Assembly (NCBI GenBank): GCA_029582155.1
Contig: CM055903.1
Location: 44,221,769 to 44,285,768 of the forward strand
DNA from: Panopea generosa
Lineage: Eukaryota; Mollusca; Bivalvia; Adapedonta; Hiatellidae
Length of the DNA: 64,000 bases
Reading direction: 5' to 3'
The notes under the pieces are model-generated. The model did no database searches and was not told the origin of the DNA. It worked only from the letters and a program-made list of their open reading frames with translations. Shown here in pieces: positions 11,044-24,125 of this stretch (the stretch's first letter is position 1; every line of letters starts with the position of its first letter). The position numbers and the translations under genes are program-made.

Positions 11044-11974
11044 CGGCCGTTGTTATATATAGCGTATATCAACATTTTCCGATTATAATTTACACTTTAT
11101 ATCCACGAGAACATCCGAATTTATTATAGCAGTTTTCAATCTTGAAATGTGGTCCGGCCGACTATTCAGTCAGTTTCCAATTGTTTGTGATCAGATTTTA
11201 ACGAGGGTCAATTTTACACGTGTGGGTGGGTCATTAAATTATGGTCGGGGTCAGTTTTTAATGTTAAAAATGGATCACTCATCCGTTGAAATGTGACCCA
11301 TGGGGTCATTTTTCAACGGGGTCAAAATTTAATGTTTCACTGGCAGAATCTGGTCACGGAATTCAATGCTTTATCATTGAGATTTAACTAGACCTGATTC
11401 GGGAGATATCAGAGAAACGAAGTTAAAAATCAGACTATTTTATGCTGGGGTAGTCTATCCAAGAACCTGATGTGTCCCGAATAATGTCTATTAACCACCA
11501 ATGAAAAAACAGGGAAGTCTATGCCTGACAGGCACAATTCATAGGTAGTGACCGCTTACTAAACTGTGACGTCATCCAAACTTTCTGTTGCAGCAACTGA
11601 CCAATCAACATGCTCAAATGAGGCTTTCCCAACATTGCTATTTAACAGACCCGATCGGGAGAGCTGGGTCCGTACTACAGACTAATTCTGGGGTATTCTA
11701 AGTTCATATTTTCATCACGTAGATAATTAATTTTCAGAAATAAAGTTCGGTGAAAATTTGTCCAAACTGTCGCGTGTCCCTAACATCATGTTATCTGAAA
11801 GTAAAGTAAAATGGGATTATACATTTTAAACTGACTTTCTGCATTATTAATAACTTTTTCAGGTACTGCTTCAGCGAAACATGTCCTCCGACAATCAGGT
11901 AAATCAATTTCAAACATTTCCTGCTTTATATATCCATATGCAATTATACGTTTGACTGTTCTATCATGTGGATC

Positions 11975-12330
11975 GGATATACGGTGTCCCAGTGGGGCCA
12001 TCGCGGCATATTTATTAAATTAAGTTAAGTCGAAACAACGAAACTACGATGGTGAAAAGTCGAAACAACGAAACTACGATGGTGAAAAGTCGGAACACAA
12101 CGATGGTGAAAAGTCGAAACAACAAAAGTACGATGATGAAAAGTCGGAAACCAACGATGATGAAAAGTCGAAACAACGAATCTACGATTGTGAAAAGTTG
12201 AAATTACAATAAGATCGTTTCGACTTTTCACCATCGTTATTTCGAATCATCACCCTCATAGTTTCGACTTTTCATCATCGTTGTTTCGACTTTTCACAAT
12301 CGTTGTTTTGACTTTTCACCATTATTAGAT
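11975..12330. repeat. Palindromic minisatellite, locus 2
   Basis: 12010-12200 carries tandem ACGATGGTGAAAAGTCG units separated by GAAACAACGAAACT-type spacers. 12205-12325 carries the same unit inverted. The array is preceded at 11980-12015 by the ACGGTGTCCCA...ATCGCGGCATATTT block that also flanks locus 1 at 3424. It is the same family as 2927-3560, with a slightly longer unit (AAAAGTCG against AAAGTCG). Confidence 0.85.
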
Positions 12331-12499
12331 GTATTTAATCATAACTGCAAAAATAATAACTTATACATTCAACAAAGGACATAGTCAATACAAACAAAGC
12401 ACAAAATAATGATAGCACCGTGATCATTCGGGAACTTGACATGTCGCTAATACAATCGTTCATACTCGGACAATTCCGCCATTCTTTGGTATTAGAATT

Positions 12500-12645
12500 A
12501 GGATATTCGGCGATGTGTTCCAATTGGATGATAAATGAAATTTAGCTTCAGTTTAATCATATTTGATACCGAATTAGGATAGTCGGCGATGTGTTCCGAT
12601 TGGATGATAAATGAAATTTAGCATCAGTTTAATCATATTTTATTG
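12500..12645. repeat. Tandem duplication of ~75 bp
   Basis: The segment ATTAGGATATTCGGCGATGT plus about 55 following bases (12507-12575) is repeated at 12575-12640 with few changes. A similar GGCGATG/TCGGATAATCGGCG motif occurs near 8485 and 8575, so it belongs to a dispersed repeat, probably the element that carries the palindromic minisatellite. Confidence 0.6.
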
Positions 12646-12997
12646 CATTTATAATTGCAGCAATGGGGTTGGGCCGCAAGTTCTCACAACATTAGTTACG
12701 GCACTTCCACTTAAATATTACAAATAATTTTAAAAACATGACATGGCATAACACATGATAAAGATTGACAGTTAATACAAAATGAAAAGAGACTAACCAC
12801 AGTGTGTGCACAATAATCCATCAGTTAATAATTAGTACTCGGAATCGGAATACTTGGAAATTTAGCTTAGTCAATTTATCTGTCAGAATTTGACATACTT
12901 ACAGTCATTTGCGTTGTTTATGGCCAACAATTAAACGATACCATATAATTATAATCTTCACTGTGTGAAACTTGTGATGCTAGAAGCTTTTTCGCTA

Positions 12998-13106
12998 AAC
13001 GTCTGGTTGACCTGGTATCATACCATGTGTCTGCAGCATGATACTCCAGTATGGCAGTGCTCAGAATACATGTACTGTCCCAAGTAGACACTGCTGCGAT
13101 ATAGGT
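12998..13106 (+). repeat. Isolated monomer of the 133-bp satellite / SINE body
   Basis: The run from GGTATCATACCATGTGTCTG to the CACTGCTGCGATATA block matches one unit of the array at 13575-18520. It is separated from the array by ~470 bases. It may be the source SINE remnant or an outlying unit. Confidence 0.75.
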
Positions 13107-13114
13107 GTAACCCC

Positions 13115-13574
13115 ACCATTGATTTTTGTTCTTTATTCTATAGTAAATAATAAAAGTTTGAAGGCTTGTCATTCATAGAGGGTCCCAAATGAAAGAAGTG
13201 AAACCTACATTTTACTGTTTGTCAACCTCTGCACTATCAAAATATGATGAGAAAAGTAGGGGTCATGTGTCATATAAGAGATTTTTTTTCTGCTCAGTGT
13301 GTACACTGGTGACAAAGTGAAAGTAGACTTCCGAAATCATGAATTCATACCCCAATTTCCAAGCATCATTTTTTTTTTCTAAATTCACAATTCAAACATG
13401 ACAATGCTATCAAAATGTTCAAAATACATCAATAATGCCATTCAAATAAAAAAATGAGCATTAAAAATAGGAAAATGCATTTTTAAAGAAGAAGAATTGA
13501 GGATTATTTACAACCGCCATTATGCGACTACCACACGGAAGCACTTCCTTTTTGCAATGGTGGCACTATGCCTA
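13115..13574. repeat. Dispersed repeat mosaic between satellite monomer and array
   Basis: 13125-13330 is the second copy of the 8625-8785 repeat, here longer. 13390-13560 resembles the reverse complement of 26115-26230 (ATACATCAATAATG and ATGAGCATT blocks). No gene is present. Confidence 0.6.
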
Positions 13575-16500
13575 TAACAGATCTGGTAGGCCTGGTGTCA
13601 GTATAATGTGACTGGGAGGGGTATCATACCATGTGTCTGCAGCATGATGCTCCAGTGTGGCAGTGCTCAGAATACATGTACTGTCTCAAGTAGACACTGC
13701 TGCGATATAACAGATCTGGTAGGTCTGGTGTCAGTATAATGTGACTGGGTGGGGTATCATACCACGTGTCTGCAGCATGATGCTCCAGTGTGGCAGTGCT
13801 CAGAATACATGTACTGTCTCAAGTAGACACTGCTGTGATATAACAGAACTGGTAGGCCTGGTGTCAGTATAATGTGACTGGGAGGGGTATCATACCATGT
13901 GTCTGCAGCATGATACTCCAGTGTGGCAGTGCTCAGGATACATGTATTGTCTCAAGTAGACACTGCTGCGATATAACAGATCTGGTAGGCCTGGTGCCAG
14001 TATAATGTGACTGGGTGGGGTATCATACCATGTGTCTGCAGCATGATACTCCAGTGTGGCAGTGCTCAGAATACATGTGCTGTCCCAAGTAGACACTGCT
14101 GTGATATAACAGATCTGGTAGGCCTGGTGTCAGTATAATGTGACTGAGTGGGGTATCATACCATGTGTCTGCAGCATGATATTCCAGTGTGGCAGTGCTC
14201 AGAATACATGTACTGTCCCAAGTAGACACTGCTGCAATATAACAGATCTGGTAGGCCTGGTGTCAGTATAATGTGACTGGGTGGGTTTCATACCATGTGT
14301 CTGCAGTATGATACTCCAGTATGGCAGTGCTCAGAATACATGAACTGTCTCAAGAAGACACTGCGGCGATATAACAGATCTGGTAGGCCTGGTGTCAGTA
14401 TAATGTGACTGGGTGGGGTATCATACCATGTGTCTGCAGCATGATGCTCCAGTGTGGCAGTGCTCAGAATACATGTACTGTCCCAAGTAGACACTGCTGC
14501 GATATAACAGATCTGGTAGGCCTGGTGTCAGTATAATGTTTCTGGGTGGGTTTCATACCATGTGTCTGCAGCATGATACTCCAGTATGGCAGTGCTCAGA
14601 ATACATGTATTGCTCAAGTAGACACTGCTGTGATATAACAGATCTGGTAGGCCTGGTGTAAGTATAATGTGACTGGGTGGGTTTCATACCATGTGTCTGC
14701 AGCATGATACTCCAGTGTGGCAGTGCTCAGAATACATGTATTGTCTCAAGTAGACACTGCTGTGATATAACAGATCTGGTAGACCTGGTGTCAGTATAAT
14801 GTGACTGGGTGGGGTATCATACCATGTGTCTGCAGCATGATACTCAAGTATGGCAGTGCTCAGAATACATGTACTGTCTCAAGAAGACACTGCTGTGATA
14901 TAACAGATCTGGTAGGCCTGGTGTCAGTATAATGTGACTGGGTGGGTATCATACCATGTGTCTGCAGCATGATACTCCAGTGTGGCAGTGCTCAGAATAC
15001 ATGTAATGTCTCAAAAAGACACTGCTGTGATATAACAGATCTGGTAGGCCTGGTGCCAGTATAATGTGACTGGATGGGGTATCATATCATGTGTCAGCAG
15101 CATGATGCTCCAGTGTGGCAGTGCTCAGAATACATGTATTGTCTCAAGTAGACACTGCTGTGATATAACAGATCTGGTAGGCCTGGTGTCAGTATAATGT
15201 TTCTGGGTGGGTTTCATACCATGTGTCTGCAGCATGATACTCCAGTGTGGCAGCGCTCAGAATACATGTATTGTCTCAAGAAGACACTGCTGTGATATAA
15301 CAGATCTGGTAGGCCTGGTGTCAGTATAATGTTTCTGGGTGGGTTTCATACCATGTGTCTGCAGCATGACACTCCAGTGTGGCAGTGCTCAGAATACATG
15401 TATTGTCTCAAGTAGACACTGCTGTGATATAACAGATCTGGTAGGCCTGGTGTCAGTATAATGTTTCTGGGTGGGTTTCATACCATGTGTCTGCAGCATG
15501 ATACTCCAGTGTGGCAGTGCTCAGAATACATGTATTGTCTCAAGTAGACACTGCTGTGATATAACAGATCTGGCAGGCCTGGTGTCAGTATAATGTGACT
15601 GGGTGGGTATCATATCATGTGTCTGCAGCATGATACTCCAGTGTGGCAGTGCTCAGAATACATGTATTGTCTCAAGAAGACACTGCTGCGATATAACAGA
15701 TCTGGTAGGCCTGGTGTCAGTATAATGTGACTGGGTGGGGTATCATACCATGTGTCTCCAGCATGATACTCCAATGTGGCAGTGCTCAGAATACATGTAC
15801 TGTCCCAAGTAGACACTGCTGTGATATAACAGATCTGGTAGGCCTGGTGTCAGTATAATGTGACTGGGTGGGGTATCATACCATGTGTCTGCAGCATGAT
15901 ACTCCAGTGTGGCAGTGCTCAGAATACATGTATTGTCTCAAGTAGACACTGCTGTGATATAACAGATCTGGTAGGCCTGGTGTCAGTATAATGTGACTGG
16001 GTAGGTATCATACCATGTGTCTGCAACATGATACTCCAGTATGGCAGTGCTCAGAATACATGTATTGTCTCAAGTAGACACTGCTATGATATAACAGATC
16101 TGGTAGGCCTGGTGTCAGTATAATGTGACTGGGTGGGTATCATACCATGTGTCTGCAGCATGATACTCCAGTGTGGCAGTGCTCAGAATACATGACTTTC
16201 TCAAGTAGACACTGCAGTGATATAACAGATCTGGTAGGCCTGGTGTCAGTATAATGTGACGGGGTGGGTATCATACCATGTGTCTGCAGCATGATACTCC
16301 AGTGTGGCAGTGCTCAGAATACATGTATTGTCTCAAGAAAACACTGCTGTGATATAACAGATCTGGTAGGCCTGGTGTCAGTATAATGTGACTGGGTAGG
16401 TATCATACCATGTGTCTGCAGCATGATACTCCAGTGTGGCAGTGCTCAGAATACATGTATTGTCTCAAGAAGACACTGCTGTGATATAACAGATCTGGTA

Positions 16501-18520
16501 GGCCTGGTGTCAGTATAATGTGACTGGGAGGGGTATCATACCATGTGTCTGCAACATGATACTCCAGTATGGCAGTGCTCAGAATACATGTATTGTCTCA
16601 AGAAGACACTGCTGTGATATAACAGATCTGGTAGGCCTGGTGTCAGTATAATGTGACTGTGTAGGTATCATACCATGTGTCTGCAGCATGACACTCCAGT
16701 GTGGCAGTGCTCAAAATACATGTATTGTCTCAAGAAGACACTGCTGTGATATAACAGATATGGTAGGCCTGGTGTCAGTATAATGTGACTGGGTGGGGTA
16801 TCATACCATGTGTGTGTCTGCAGCATGATACTCCAGTGTGGCAGTGCTCAGAATACATGTATTGTCTCAAGAAGACACTGCTGTGATATAACAGATCTGG
16901 TAGGCCTGGTGTCAGTATAATGTGACTGTGTAGGTATCATACCATGTGTCTGCAGCATGATACTCCAGTGTGGCAGTGCTCAGAATACATGTATTGTCTC
17001 AAGAAGACGCTGATGTGATATAACAGATCTGGTAGGCCTGGTGTCAGTATAATGTGACTGGGTAGGTATCATACCATGTGTCTGCAACATGATACTCCAG
17101 TGTGGCAGTGCTCAGAATACATGTATTGTCTCAAGAAGACACTGCTGTGATATAACAGATCTTGTAGGCCTGGTGTCAGTATAATGTGACTGGGTGGGTA
17201 TCATACCATGTGTCTGCAGCATGATACTCTAGTGTGGCAGTGCTCAGAATACATGTATTGTCTCAAGAAGACACTGCTGTGATATAACAGATCTGGTAGG
17301 CCTGGTGTCAGTATAATGTGACTGTGTAGGTATCATACCATGTGTCTGCAGCATGACACTCCAGTGTGGCAGTGCTCAAAATACATGTATTGTCTCAAGT
17401 AGACACTGCTGTGATATAACAGATATGGTAGGCCTTGTGTCAGTATAATGTGACTGGGTGGGGTATCATACCATGTGTCTGCAGCATGATACTCCAGTGT
17501 GGCAGTGCTCAGAATACATGTATTGTCTCAAGAAGACACTGCTGTGATATAACAGATCTGGTAGGCCTGGTGTCAGTATAATGTGACTGGGTAGGTATCA
17601 TACCATGTGTCTGCAGCATGATACTCCAGTGTGGCAGTGCTCAGAATACATGTATTGTCTCAAGAAGACGCTGATGTGATATAACAGATCTGGTAGGCCT
17701 GGTGTCAGTATAATGTGACTGGGTAGGTATCATACCATGTCTCTGCAACATGATACTCCAGTGTGGCAGTGCTCAGAATACATGTATTGTCTCAAGAAGA
17801 CACTGCTGTGATATAACAGATCTTGTAGGCCTGGTGTCAGTATAATGTGACTGGGTGGGGTATCATACCATGTGTCTGCAGCATGATACTCTAGTGTGGC
17901 AGTGCTCAGAATACATGTATTGTCTCAAGAAGACACTGCTGTGATATAACAGATCTGGTAGGCCTCGTGTCAGTATAATGTGACTGGGTGGGGTATCATA
18001 CCATGTGTCTGCAGCATGATACTCCAGTGTGGCAGTGCTCAGAATACATGTATTGTCTCAAGTAGACACTGCTGTGATATAACAGATCTGGTAGGCCTGG
18101 TGTCAGTATAATGTGACTGGGTGGGTATCATACCATGTGTCTGCAGCATGATACTCTAGTGTGGCAGTGCTCAGAATACATGTATTGTCTCAAGAAGACA
18201 CTGCTGTGATATAACAGATCTGGTAGGCCTGGTGTCAGTATAATGTGACTGGGTGGGGTATCATACCATGTGTCTGCAGCATGATACTCCAATGTTGTAG
18301 TGCTCAGAATACATGTACTGTCCCAAGTAGACACTGCTTTGATATAACAGATCTGGTAGGCCTGGTGTCAGTATAATGTGACTGGGTGGGGTATCATACC
18401 ATGTGTCTGCAGCATGATACTCCAGTGTGGCAGTGCTCAGAATACATGTATTGTCCCAAGTAGACACTGCGGCGATATAACAGATCTGGCAGGCCTGGTG
18501 TCAGTATAATGTGACTGGGT
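13575..18520 (+). repeat. 133-bp satellite array derived from a SINE body (~37 units)
   Basis: Tandem units of 132-133 bases (for example the same frame recurs at 13890 and 14023, and at 18128 and 18261). A unit runs AGATCTGGTAGGCCTGGTGT, then CAGTATAATGTGACTGGGT, GGTATCATACCATGTGTCTG, CAGTGTGGCAGTGCTCAGAA and CAAGTAGACACTGCTGTGAT. Unit-to-unit identity is high (mostly single substitutions; GGTGGGG/GGTAGG variants). The unit lacks any tRNA-like promoter or 3' tail but matches the 3' half of the SINE at 59030-59315 and 24505-24775. The repeated 68-codon minus-strand frames are by-products. Confidence 0.95.
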
Positions 18521-18664
18521 CACATCAACCCATGCGTAATAATTAGATGTAATGGTAACACACATCGTATTTTACCTGCATGAAAGTTATGATCTTATCA
18601 CATGAAATAAAATAAGTGATTTAATAATGTTATTAAAAACAATTTTGAAATAATATTGATTATT

Positions 18665-18890
18665 GTACAAGGAAAAAACGCCGAAAATCGTCCTTCAATT
18701 GTGAAACAAGTTCTTGCAACTTGGACAAATCACGCTCGAAGTCTTCCTGTGTATATATAACCAGTACTAAGCACATGTGGAAAAATGTTTTGCTCAAGGA
18801 CACCATACATAGTCGTGGCGGAGGATCGAACCCACGACCTTCCAAGCATGGGTTTGGTGCTCTACAACTAGACCATGTGGTATTTTCTAA
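18665..18890 (-). mobile_element. tRNA-derived SINE, minus strand
   Basis: Read on minus, it begins with a tRNA-like head at about 18890-18815: an A-box-like CTAGTTGTAGAGCACC and a B box GGGTTCGATCC. It then continues into a body ending with GAAGACTTCGAGCGTGATTT near 18745. Body and head match 52797-52985 (same orientation) and 25028-25185 (plus). Two overlapping open frames here are shadows. Confidence 0.82.
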
Positions 18891-18935
18891 ATCATGGAAA
18901 CAAAACTCCTCTAGAATCAAACAACATATTTAATT

Positions 18936-21200
18936 TCTGTGATTATGGTATCAAAGGAAAGGGCTTGATTGTAAATTTGGGAGATTAATTTTTCTTTTTT
19001 AAATTAAAAGAAATGAAGAATTTTTACGCTTAATGTTATTTTTTGTGATCATTTTCTCTTTTCAGCCCCCATTTTTAAAGTAAGAAATAAGAAAAACGAC
19101 TTTGAATATCGATATAAAACTTTTGCCACAGATGGAAAACTTACTTCTTCATCTTTTTACATAACATTTCTATTTTTATTGTGTTTGTTTAAACGTATTT
19201 ATTAAATAAAGACTACTGTAACGTTTTTTATTAAAAAAAAATGTTCGTGAAATTTTCAACATTTTTCGTTTTCAATCCGTAAAAATTTAAATTCAGAGAA
19301 AAATATTAAATAATTGATAATTGGAATTAGTTATTTTTTGCAGTTTTACTTTAGTAAAAATATTATTTAATTCAGATAAGATTCGAAAAGCTATTTAAGA
19401 AACACTAAAAGTGCCGTGCACATTATATTGCTATTAGCCTGCCAGTCTCTGTAATTAAGTCACTGATTTTATGTATAATTTCTATACTTGATCATAATTT
19501 ACTTCTAAAATGAGATGTTGACTGCTTGAAACAGCTTTTGAGGTTTCTGGCAACGCGTTAGTCTGGGACCCTGTCCAACTCCATTCCATAATCTTATGTA
19601 CCCGAAATAAATTTTGGATGGTAATTCAGAACAAAGATATCATTCAGCGATAGAACGAGACCGGGTTTGTTAATGTGTTGATGGCCTATTGACTTAGAAA
19701 CTCTGATTTTGATCAAGGGGTCCACGTTTGTTTCTTTCCTTGTCTCTATATATACGTTAAGGGACCTGTCCACTCCCCCCCCCCCCCCCCCCCCCCCTCA
19801 TTAAACGTTATTATCCACTCCCCAAGCTCCTGTGTGTAAATTTTAAAAAGCTGCTTATTTATTGTTTTTGGTCTAATGTAACAATAGTTCTGCTTTGATT
19901 CTAGTTTTATTGTTTGGTTTTAATAATATGCTTACAACTGCATGAACTGTAATTACTAAGTTTCGTAAAAAAATCTTGACATTTAGCCTGATGCAGAGGT
20001 GAATGAGTGTAACGAACGGTAGACTCGGAGGTGCAAGTCCTGAACGTTATTCCGTTCTTTGAAAATGAATCATGTTTAATTTAAATGCTTTTGTTTTAGT
20101 TTTGTGAAATTCAGGGTTTGTGTAAGCCATAAGTAATGACCATGTCTTATATAAAAACAAGGACTATATAAGTCCTTGATAACATGATATGTCACTTACA
20201 TCTCTTCGATGTCGGTAAATAGCTATGTAACTATGTATATCTACATAGCAATACTATCAGCATTTTACGTGTCACCGACTAGATCTATCAATTTGATAAA
20301 TACAATTTTGTATCGTCTACCTTGACTAAATGTTGATAACTTCTACTTCTACTTCGATACTGCCCAGGTCTAACGCATCGCGGGAAAATGACGTCATCAA
20401 AAAGGTTAAAAGCACTAGGAATATTTATATTTATTAACGATAAAAGCCTCTGTATGCCTAGGCTGTGTATTTCTGCAGATGAATGTATGGCATACGAACG
20501 ACCAGTAGTTTTGTGACGATTTGTGGAATAGTAGATCTATATCAACATCGGTGGCACCCGCCTTTACACCCTCGTCGTTCATGCCATGTCACTGACGTAA
20601 GATATTTTAAATGTCAGTAAATTACGTCACTCAGATAACGTGGAAAGCGAAACTATTTAGTGGCATTACATTATCAAAGGCAATGTGGTCAGCACGTACG
20701 CAGTATCAGAAGGTAACGTTCTTTTTAGCTCACTTTTTAACTTACTCCTGGTTGGCACAACACGACGTAATTTAAGTGGTCTTTTCTCACCATTCACGAT
20801 ACCTAAACCACACATGTTCGAATATATGAACAAAATTTGATTTGAAGTATACAGCGTTTTTGTTTTAGAAGCTGTTGCTTGAAATTCTAATAACGCTACT
20901 TTCCATTTTCTTCAGATTGTAGTGCTGTTTTCAAATGTATTTTGAAATGCCAAGATTTATTGTCTGGAAAATAAACATTGCTTTTGTCACACTGTAGATA
21001 AACAATCATGTTTGGTGTCCATGAATAGCGCGGGTGTGAGAGGTAACCTTTAAGGTCAGCAATACTGCTGCTCAGTGTTAGAGCGAGCGGAAACGAATGT
21101 GAACCATTGATTGTCTGTCTCATACGTAATGTCGCTTTGACAAAGTAAATAAACTCTCTCTTCATAGTGGACACATATTGACCTAGTATTAAACAAATAA
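18936..21200. other. Unassigned intergenic DNA
   Basis: No gene is recognised. It contains a 23-base poly-C tract (19775-19797) and a short hairpin CAAGGACT-ATATA-AGTCCTTG near 20160. The minus-strand 120-codon frame at 20896-21258 shows no domain, has no clear homologue that I recognise and lacks splice context, so I leave it uncalled. Confidence 0.4.
19775..19797. repeat. Poly-C tract (23 C)
   Basis: Uninterrupted homopolymer; its length may be unreliable in an assembly. Confidence 0.9.
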
Positions 21201-21230
21201 AACAAGCACATGTACATGATTTTATTAAAC

Positions 21231-21470
21231 TTAAGTTCCTTGACCAGTCAGAGCGCACGAATCTAACATTATGTGATCTAGGTATAAACTTGAACCACTG
21301 ACATATGCGCCAAAAAGGTTCGACATTGCGCCACTTCCAAAAATTCTTGACCGGTCAGAGCGCGCTAATCTGTGATGACGTAGGGTTGACCTAGATATAA
21401 TCTTAAGGTGAAGATAACCTCGACACTGACCTAGATAATGACCTGCATCACTTTGCGCCACCTCCACGGA
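21231..21470. repeat. Two-copy tandem repeat, ~115 bp
   Basis: CTTGACCAGTCAGAGCGC at about 21239 recurs as CTTGACCGGTCAGAGCGC at about 21347. Both are followed by GACCTAGATATAA/GATCTAGGTATAA and then TGCGCCAA/TGCGCCAC blocks. Old direct duplication with no coding sense. Confidence 0.6.
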
Positions 21471-22065
21471 CCGTCATTTGCTACTACTCACAGAGTTGAA
21501 ATCGCTAGCATCTCAATTTCGCTAAAATATTCTGATTAATAACATTAGATATTTAAAAATTAGTCAATACGGCCCATACTACTGTACATTTGAGTGAATT
21601 CTCTCTATCATTTATAATGTAAGTGATGTACTAATTATTAAGAATATTCATATTGTGAAAATACCGCTATTTTATCATGACACATGGCAAATTTGAGAAC
21701 TTTATGAGATTCATCTTTCGTTTTGATCCTATTTTTAATGATTCACAACTGTAAAGATTACAAATAAAATATGTTTAAACTAATAATATAAACGAATACT
21801 TATTCAAATAACATATATACCTCATGCAGGTGGAGCATTTTTTCTATTTTTACGTTTCTAACATCCTACTTTCGTTTTTGTTTTCCGAGAAATTTTTGTT
21901 AGCAAGCATACAACTTGTAACAGTGTTTCATTTACCCCTGCGTCCTGCGTCTTTGCGGCAGACACACAATTCTGAAATATGTGCATCTGCTGGACGCAGA
22001 AAAATCGTAGCCGATACGCCCCGATTATCTCAAATGCAGACATTTAATTCCCGACGCATTGTCGT

Positions 22066-22535
22066 CTCACACCACTATTGTAAACATTTCCCATAGGGCT
22101 CCATTGTAACATTTATGTCCAAAACAGAGTGAAAAATTAAATTCTGCAGCACGTGTCTGGGCTCAAATTTTTCACTGGTTCAAGATATGCAATTATAAAG
22201 AAAAAAAAAGTATAACTTGACCAGGTTGTTGTTTTTTTTTAAATTCAATGCTTTTGTGAGACCTATCAATTTCCAGAGAAATAATATGTCAACTATTCGC
22301 CCTAGATGCGGTTCGAACCAACAATTCTGAAATGACACAGAATTGTCCAGAAAGCTGGTATCAGCATCAAATTTTCAGTGGTGATTTCTAAAATACTGAC
22401 CATTTAACTCATGCTAGCAAAAAAACAAAACATTGCAGTACAAAGCCCTGAAAAAAGAAGAAACAAGGAACTAAAGTTTTATTTCTACCTCCTTCATCTG
22501 TCCGGAGTACTCAAGGGAGATAATAGTGGTGTGAG
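22066..22535 (-). mobile_element. MITE with CTCACACCACTATT ends, copy 2
   Basis: Inverted copy of 9567-10026 with the same 14-base termini at 22066-22079 and 22522-22535. Shared interior landmarks include AGATGCGGTTCGAACCAAC and the AAAGCTGGTATCAGCATC block. Non-coding. Confidence 0.86.
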
Positions 22536-23925
22536 TCCTTGTGCTTCTTGCACACTGCTTTGTAAACACTAGTGCGCGCGCATCATCGATTGAATTTCAA
22601 GACATCGGGTTATTAATTTACTGCATCGCTTTCTAAACAATGATGCGGGCGTATCTAGCTTAATCAATGTCACCGAGTGGTAAATACGCAAGCTGCTTGC
22701 CGACCTTGTAGCTGCCTTTATACAACAACGCCAGGGCTTGCAAATATTTTTGAGAATGCATCATTATATCTCCTGGAAATGCCATCAGAACGCATGGAAT
22801 GTATCTTGATTTTTTTTTCTGATGGGGAGAGGGGCATGTTCCCCAGACCCTTCTCCAACCATTCTAGAACCCTATGGGCTTGAACATCATTTTAAGGTCA
22901 GCTACGCCACTGTCAATAAAGGAGATACAGTGTTTAATTTATTTGAACCAAATCAACAAACGTTGTCATTTTTTTTTATCAGTCTAAGCTGCACAAGTGT
23001 TTTTTTTAATGCTATTAACTGTTCTAGTCAGTGTTTACTGTTGTTTTATACACATTTATGCTTGTGGTTGTTTAAATGGTGCACAGCTAAAGGTTCACAC
23101 AGTGCAATGGTGAAGTATCTTCATTTTCACAATGTTATATCATTTGAAAATATAATGATTTAGTTAAAATGTCTCGAAAAATGGGACTCACGCTTTCATT
23201 TTTTGGACTCACAGATTTGTAGTCCAGCGAGTCCTGGGACACGTACATTGAAATTTGTAAAAAAAACACTGCTAGTACTGATCTTTTGCGTCGAAAAACA
23301 CTTTCAGGGGGTGATCCAGGATTTCAATGGGGGTGCACTTAAGTTAAGGGGGCGCAACATAAAATCTGAATGAGCACGCATGGTTGTCAGTGTAAATATA
23401 GTGGGTTCAACCTATAGGTCGGTTATAGGTTATATGTCTGGAGTAATTTTCATTAGAAAGAAAATGGAGATAACTAATGATTTTGTGTAAGATCATTTAT
23501 CTCCCTTATAAAAAAGCTGAAAATAAATAAAAAACATAAAAAGTAAAAGTAAATCTAGAGTCTAGGTCTTATATGTCGTATTGTCATGTGTACTTGGGAT
23601 ACAGTACGATACAGCAGAAATTCTAACTTTTGTAGTAATCACCTAATCGTCTGTAAATAATAGCCTATTAAAGGGGCCTCACCCATATCGCCGATATTTT
23701 TTGATTAGCCGTAAAAACAATAGCTGTATAAAATAGATAATTTACAACAGAAAACAAACAACGTATTTAACAACCTGTGATCAACTAGAGTCACATTGAA
23801 TAGGAACTAAGGTTGGAACTGAGAAATATTTATAAATTCAAATCCCAATCCAAAATTGAATCTAAAACCTTCATGTCTTGACATAATATTGCGACGTCAA
23901 TAAGTCATTTACATAAATACACTAT
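22536..23925. other. Unassigned DNA with repeat remnants
   Basis: No gene is recognised. Fragments around 23310-23370 (a GGGGGTGATCCAGGATTTC-type run) and 23668-23760 (AAAGGGGCCTCACCCATATC) look like ends of old DNA transposons, but I cannot pair termini. Confidence 0.35.
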
Positions 23926-23929
23926 GGCA

Positions 23930-24125
23930 CGCGTGATGCAATTGGAAGAACATCGGACCCAAGATCGTAGGGTCAGATCACTTACCTGTCGCCGCTAAGG
24001 TCGTAGGTTCGAGACCCATTCGCTTCAACAATTTTATATGAAAAAGTTTGCTAGTTACTTTGGGAAAGATTGTGGTTCTATTCAGATAGAACAACCAACG
24101 CAGTAAGGTTATTTATCATACAGGT
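23930..24125 (+). mobile_element. Diverged tRNA-Leu-type SINE copy
   Basis: GATCACTTACCTGTCGCCGC, a B box GTAGGTTCGAGACCC and the following AAAGTTTGCTAGTTACTT and GGTTCTATTCAG blocks match the intact SINE at 49701-49959 in the same order. The A-box end is degenerate and the 3' tail is missing. Confidence 0.72.

Larger units (their letters stand above)
9000..11346. mobile_element. 2.35-kb element with long inverted termini
   Basis: The left end (CTGCCGGTGTAACATTAA, from 9000) and the right end, read in reverse complement from 11346 (CTGCCAGTGAAACATTAA), match over at least 45 bases. They continue as a TTTTGACCCC / GAAAAATGACCCCA block rich in GACCC/GGGTC motifs. Similarity continues more loosely for ~150 bases inside each end. 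The interior has no transposase-like frame. It contains a nested MITE (9567-10026), several CTTAGTGTAACAA motifs (10200-10510) and an (AG)n tract. I see no convincing target duplication. It is a non-autonomous DNA transposon of unknown superfamily. Confidence 0.65.

Noticed and set aside
10869..11129. Arg-Glu and Ser-Leu repeat proteins
   Set aside because: Purely the translation of an (AG)n microsatellite.
13890..18467. Repeated 68-codon minus-strand frames (MSTWDSTCILSTATLEY...)
   Set aside because: Same frame in successive satellite units; each spans 1.5 units and stops at the next shift. The unit is SINE-derived and non-coding.
20896..21258. 120-residue minus-strand ORF
   Set aside because: No recognisable domain, no supported start or splice sites, and overlap with a duplicated non-coding segment at its 5' end.
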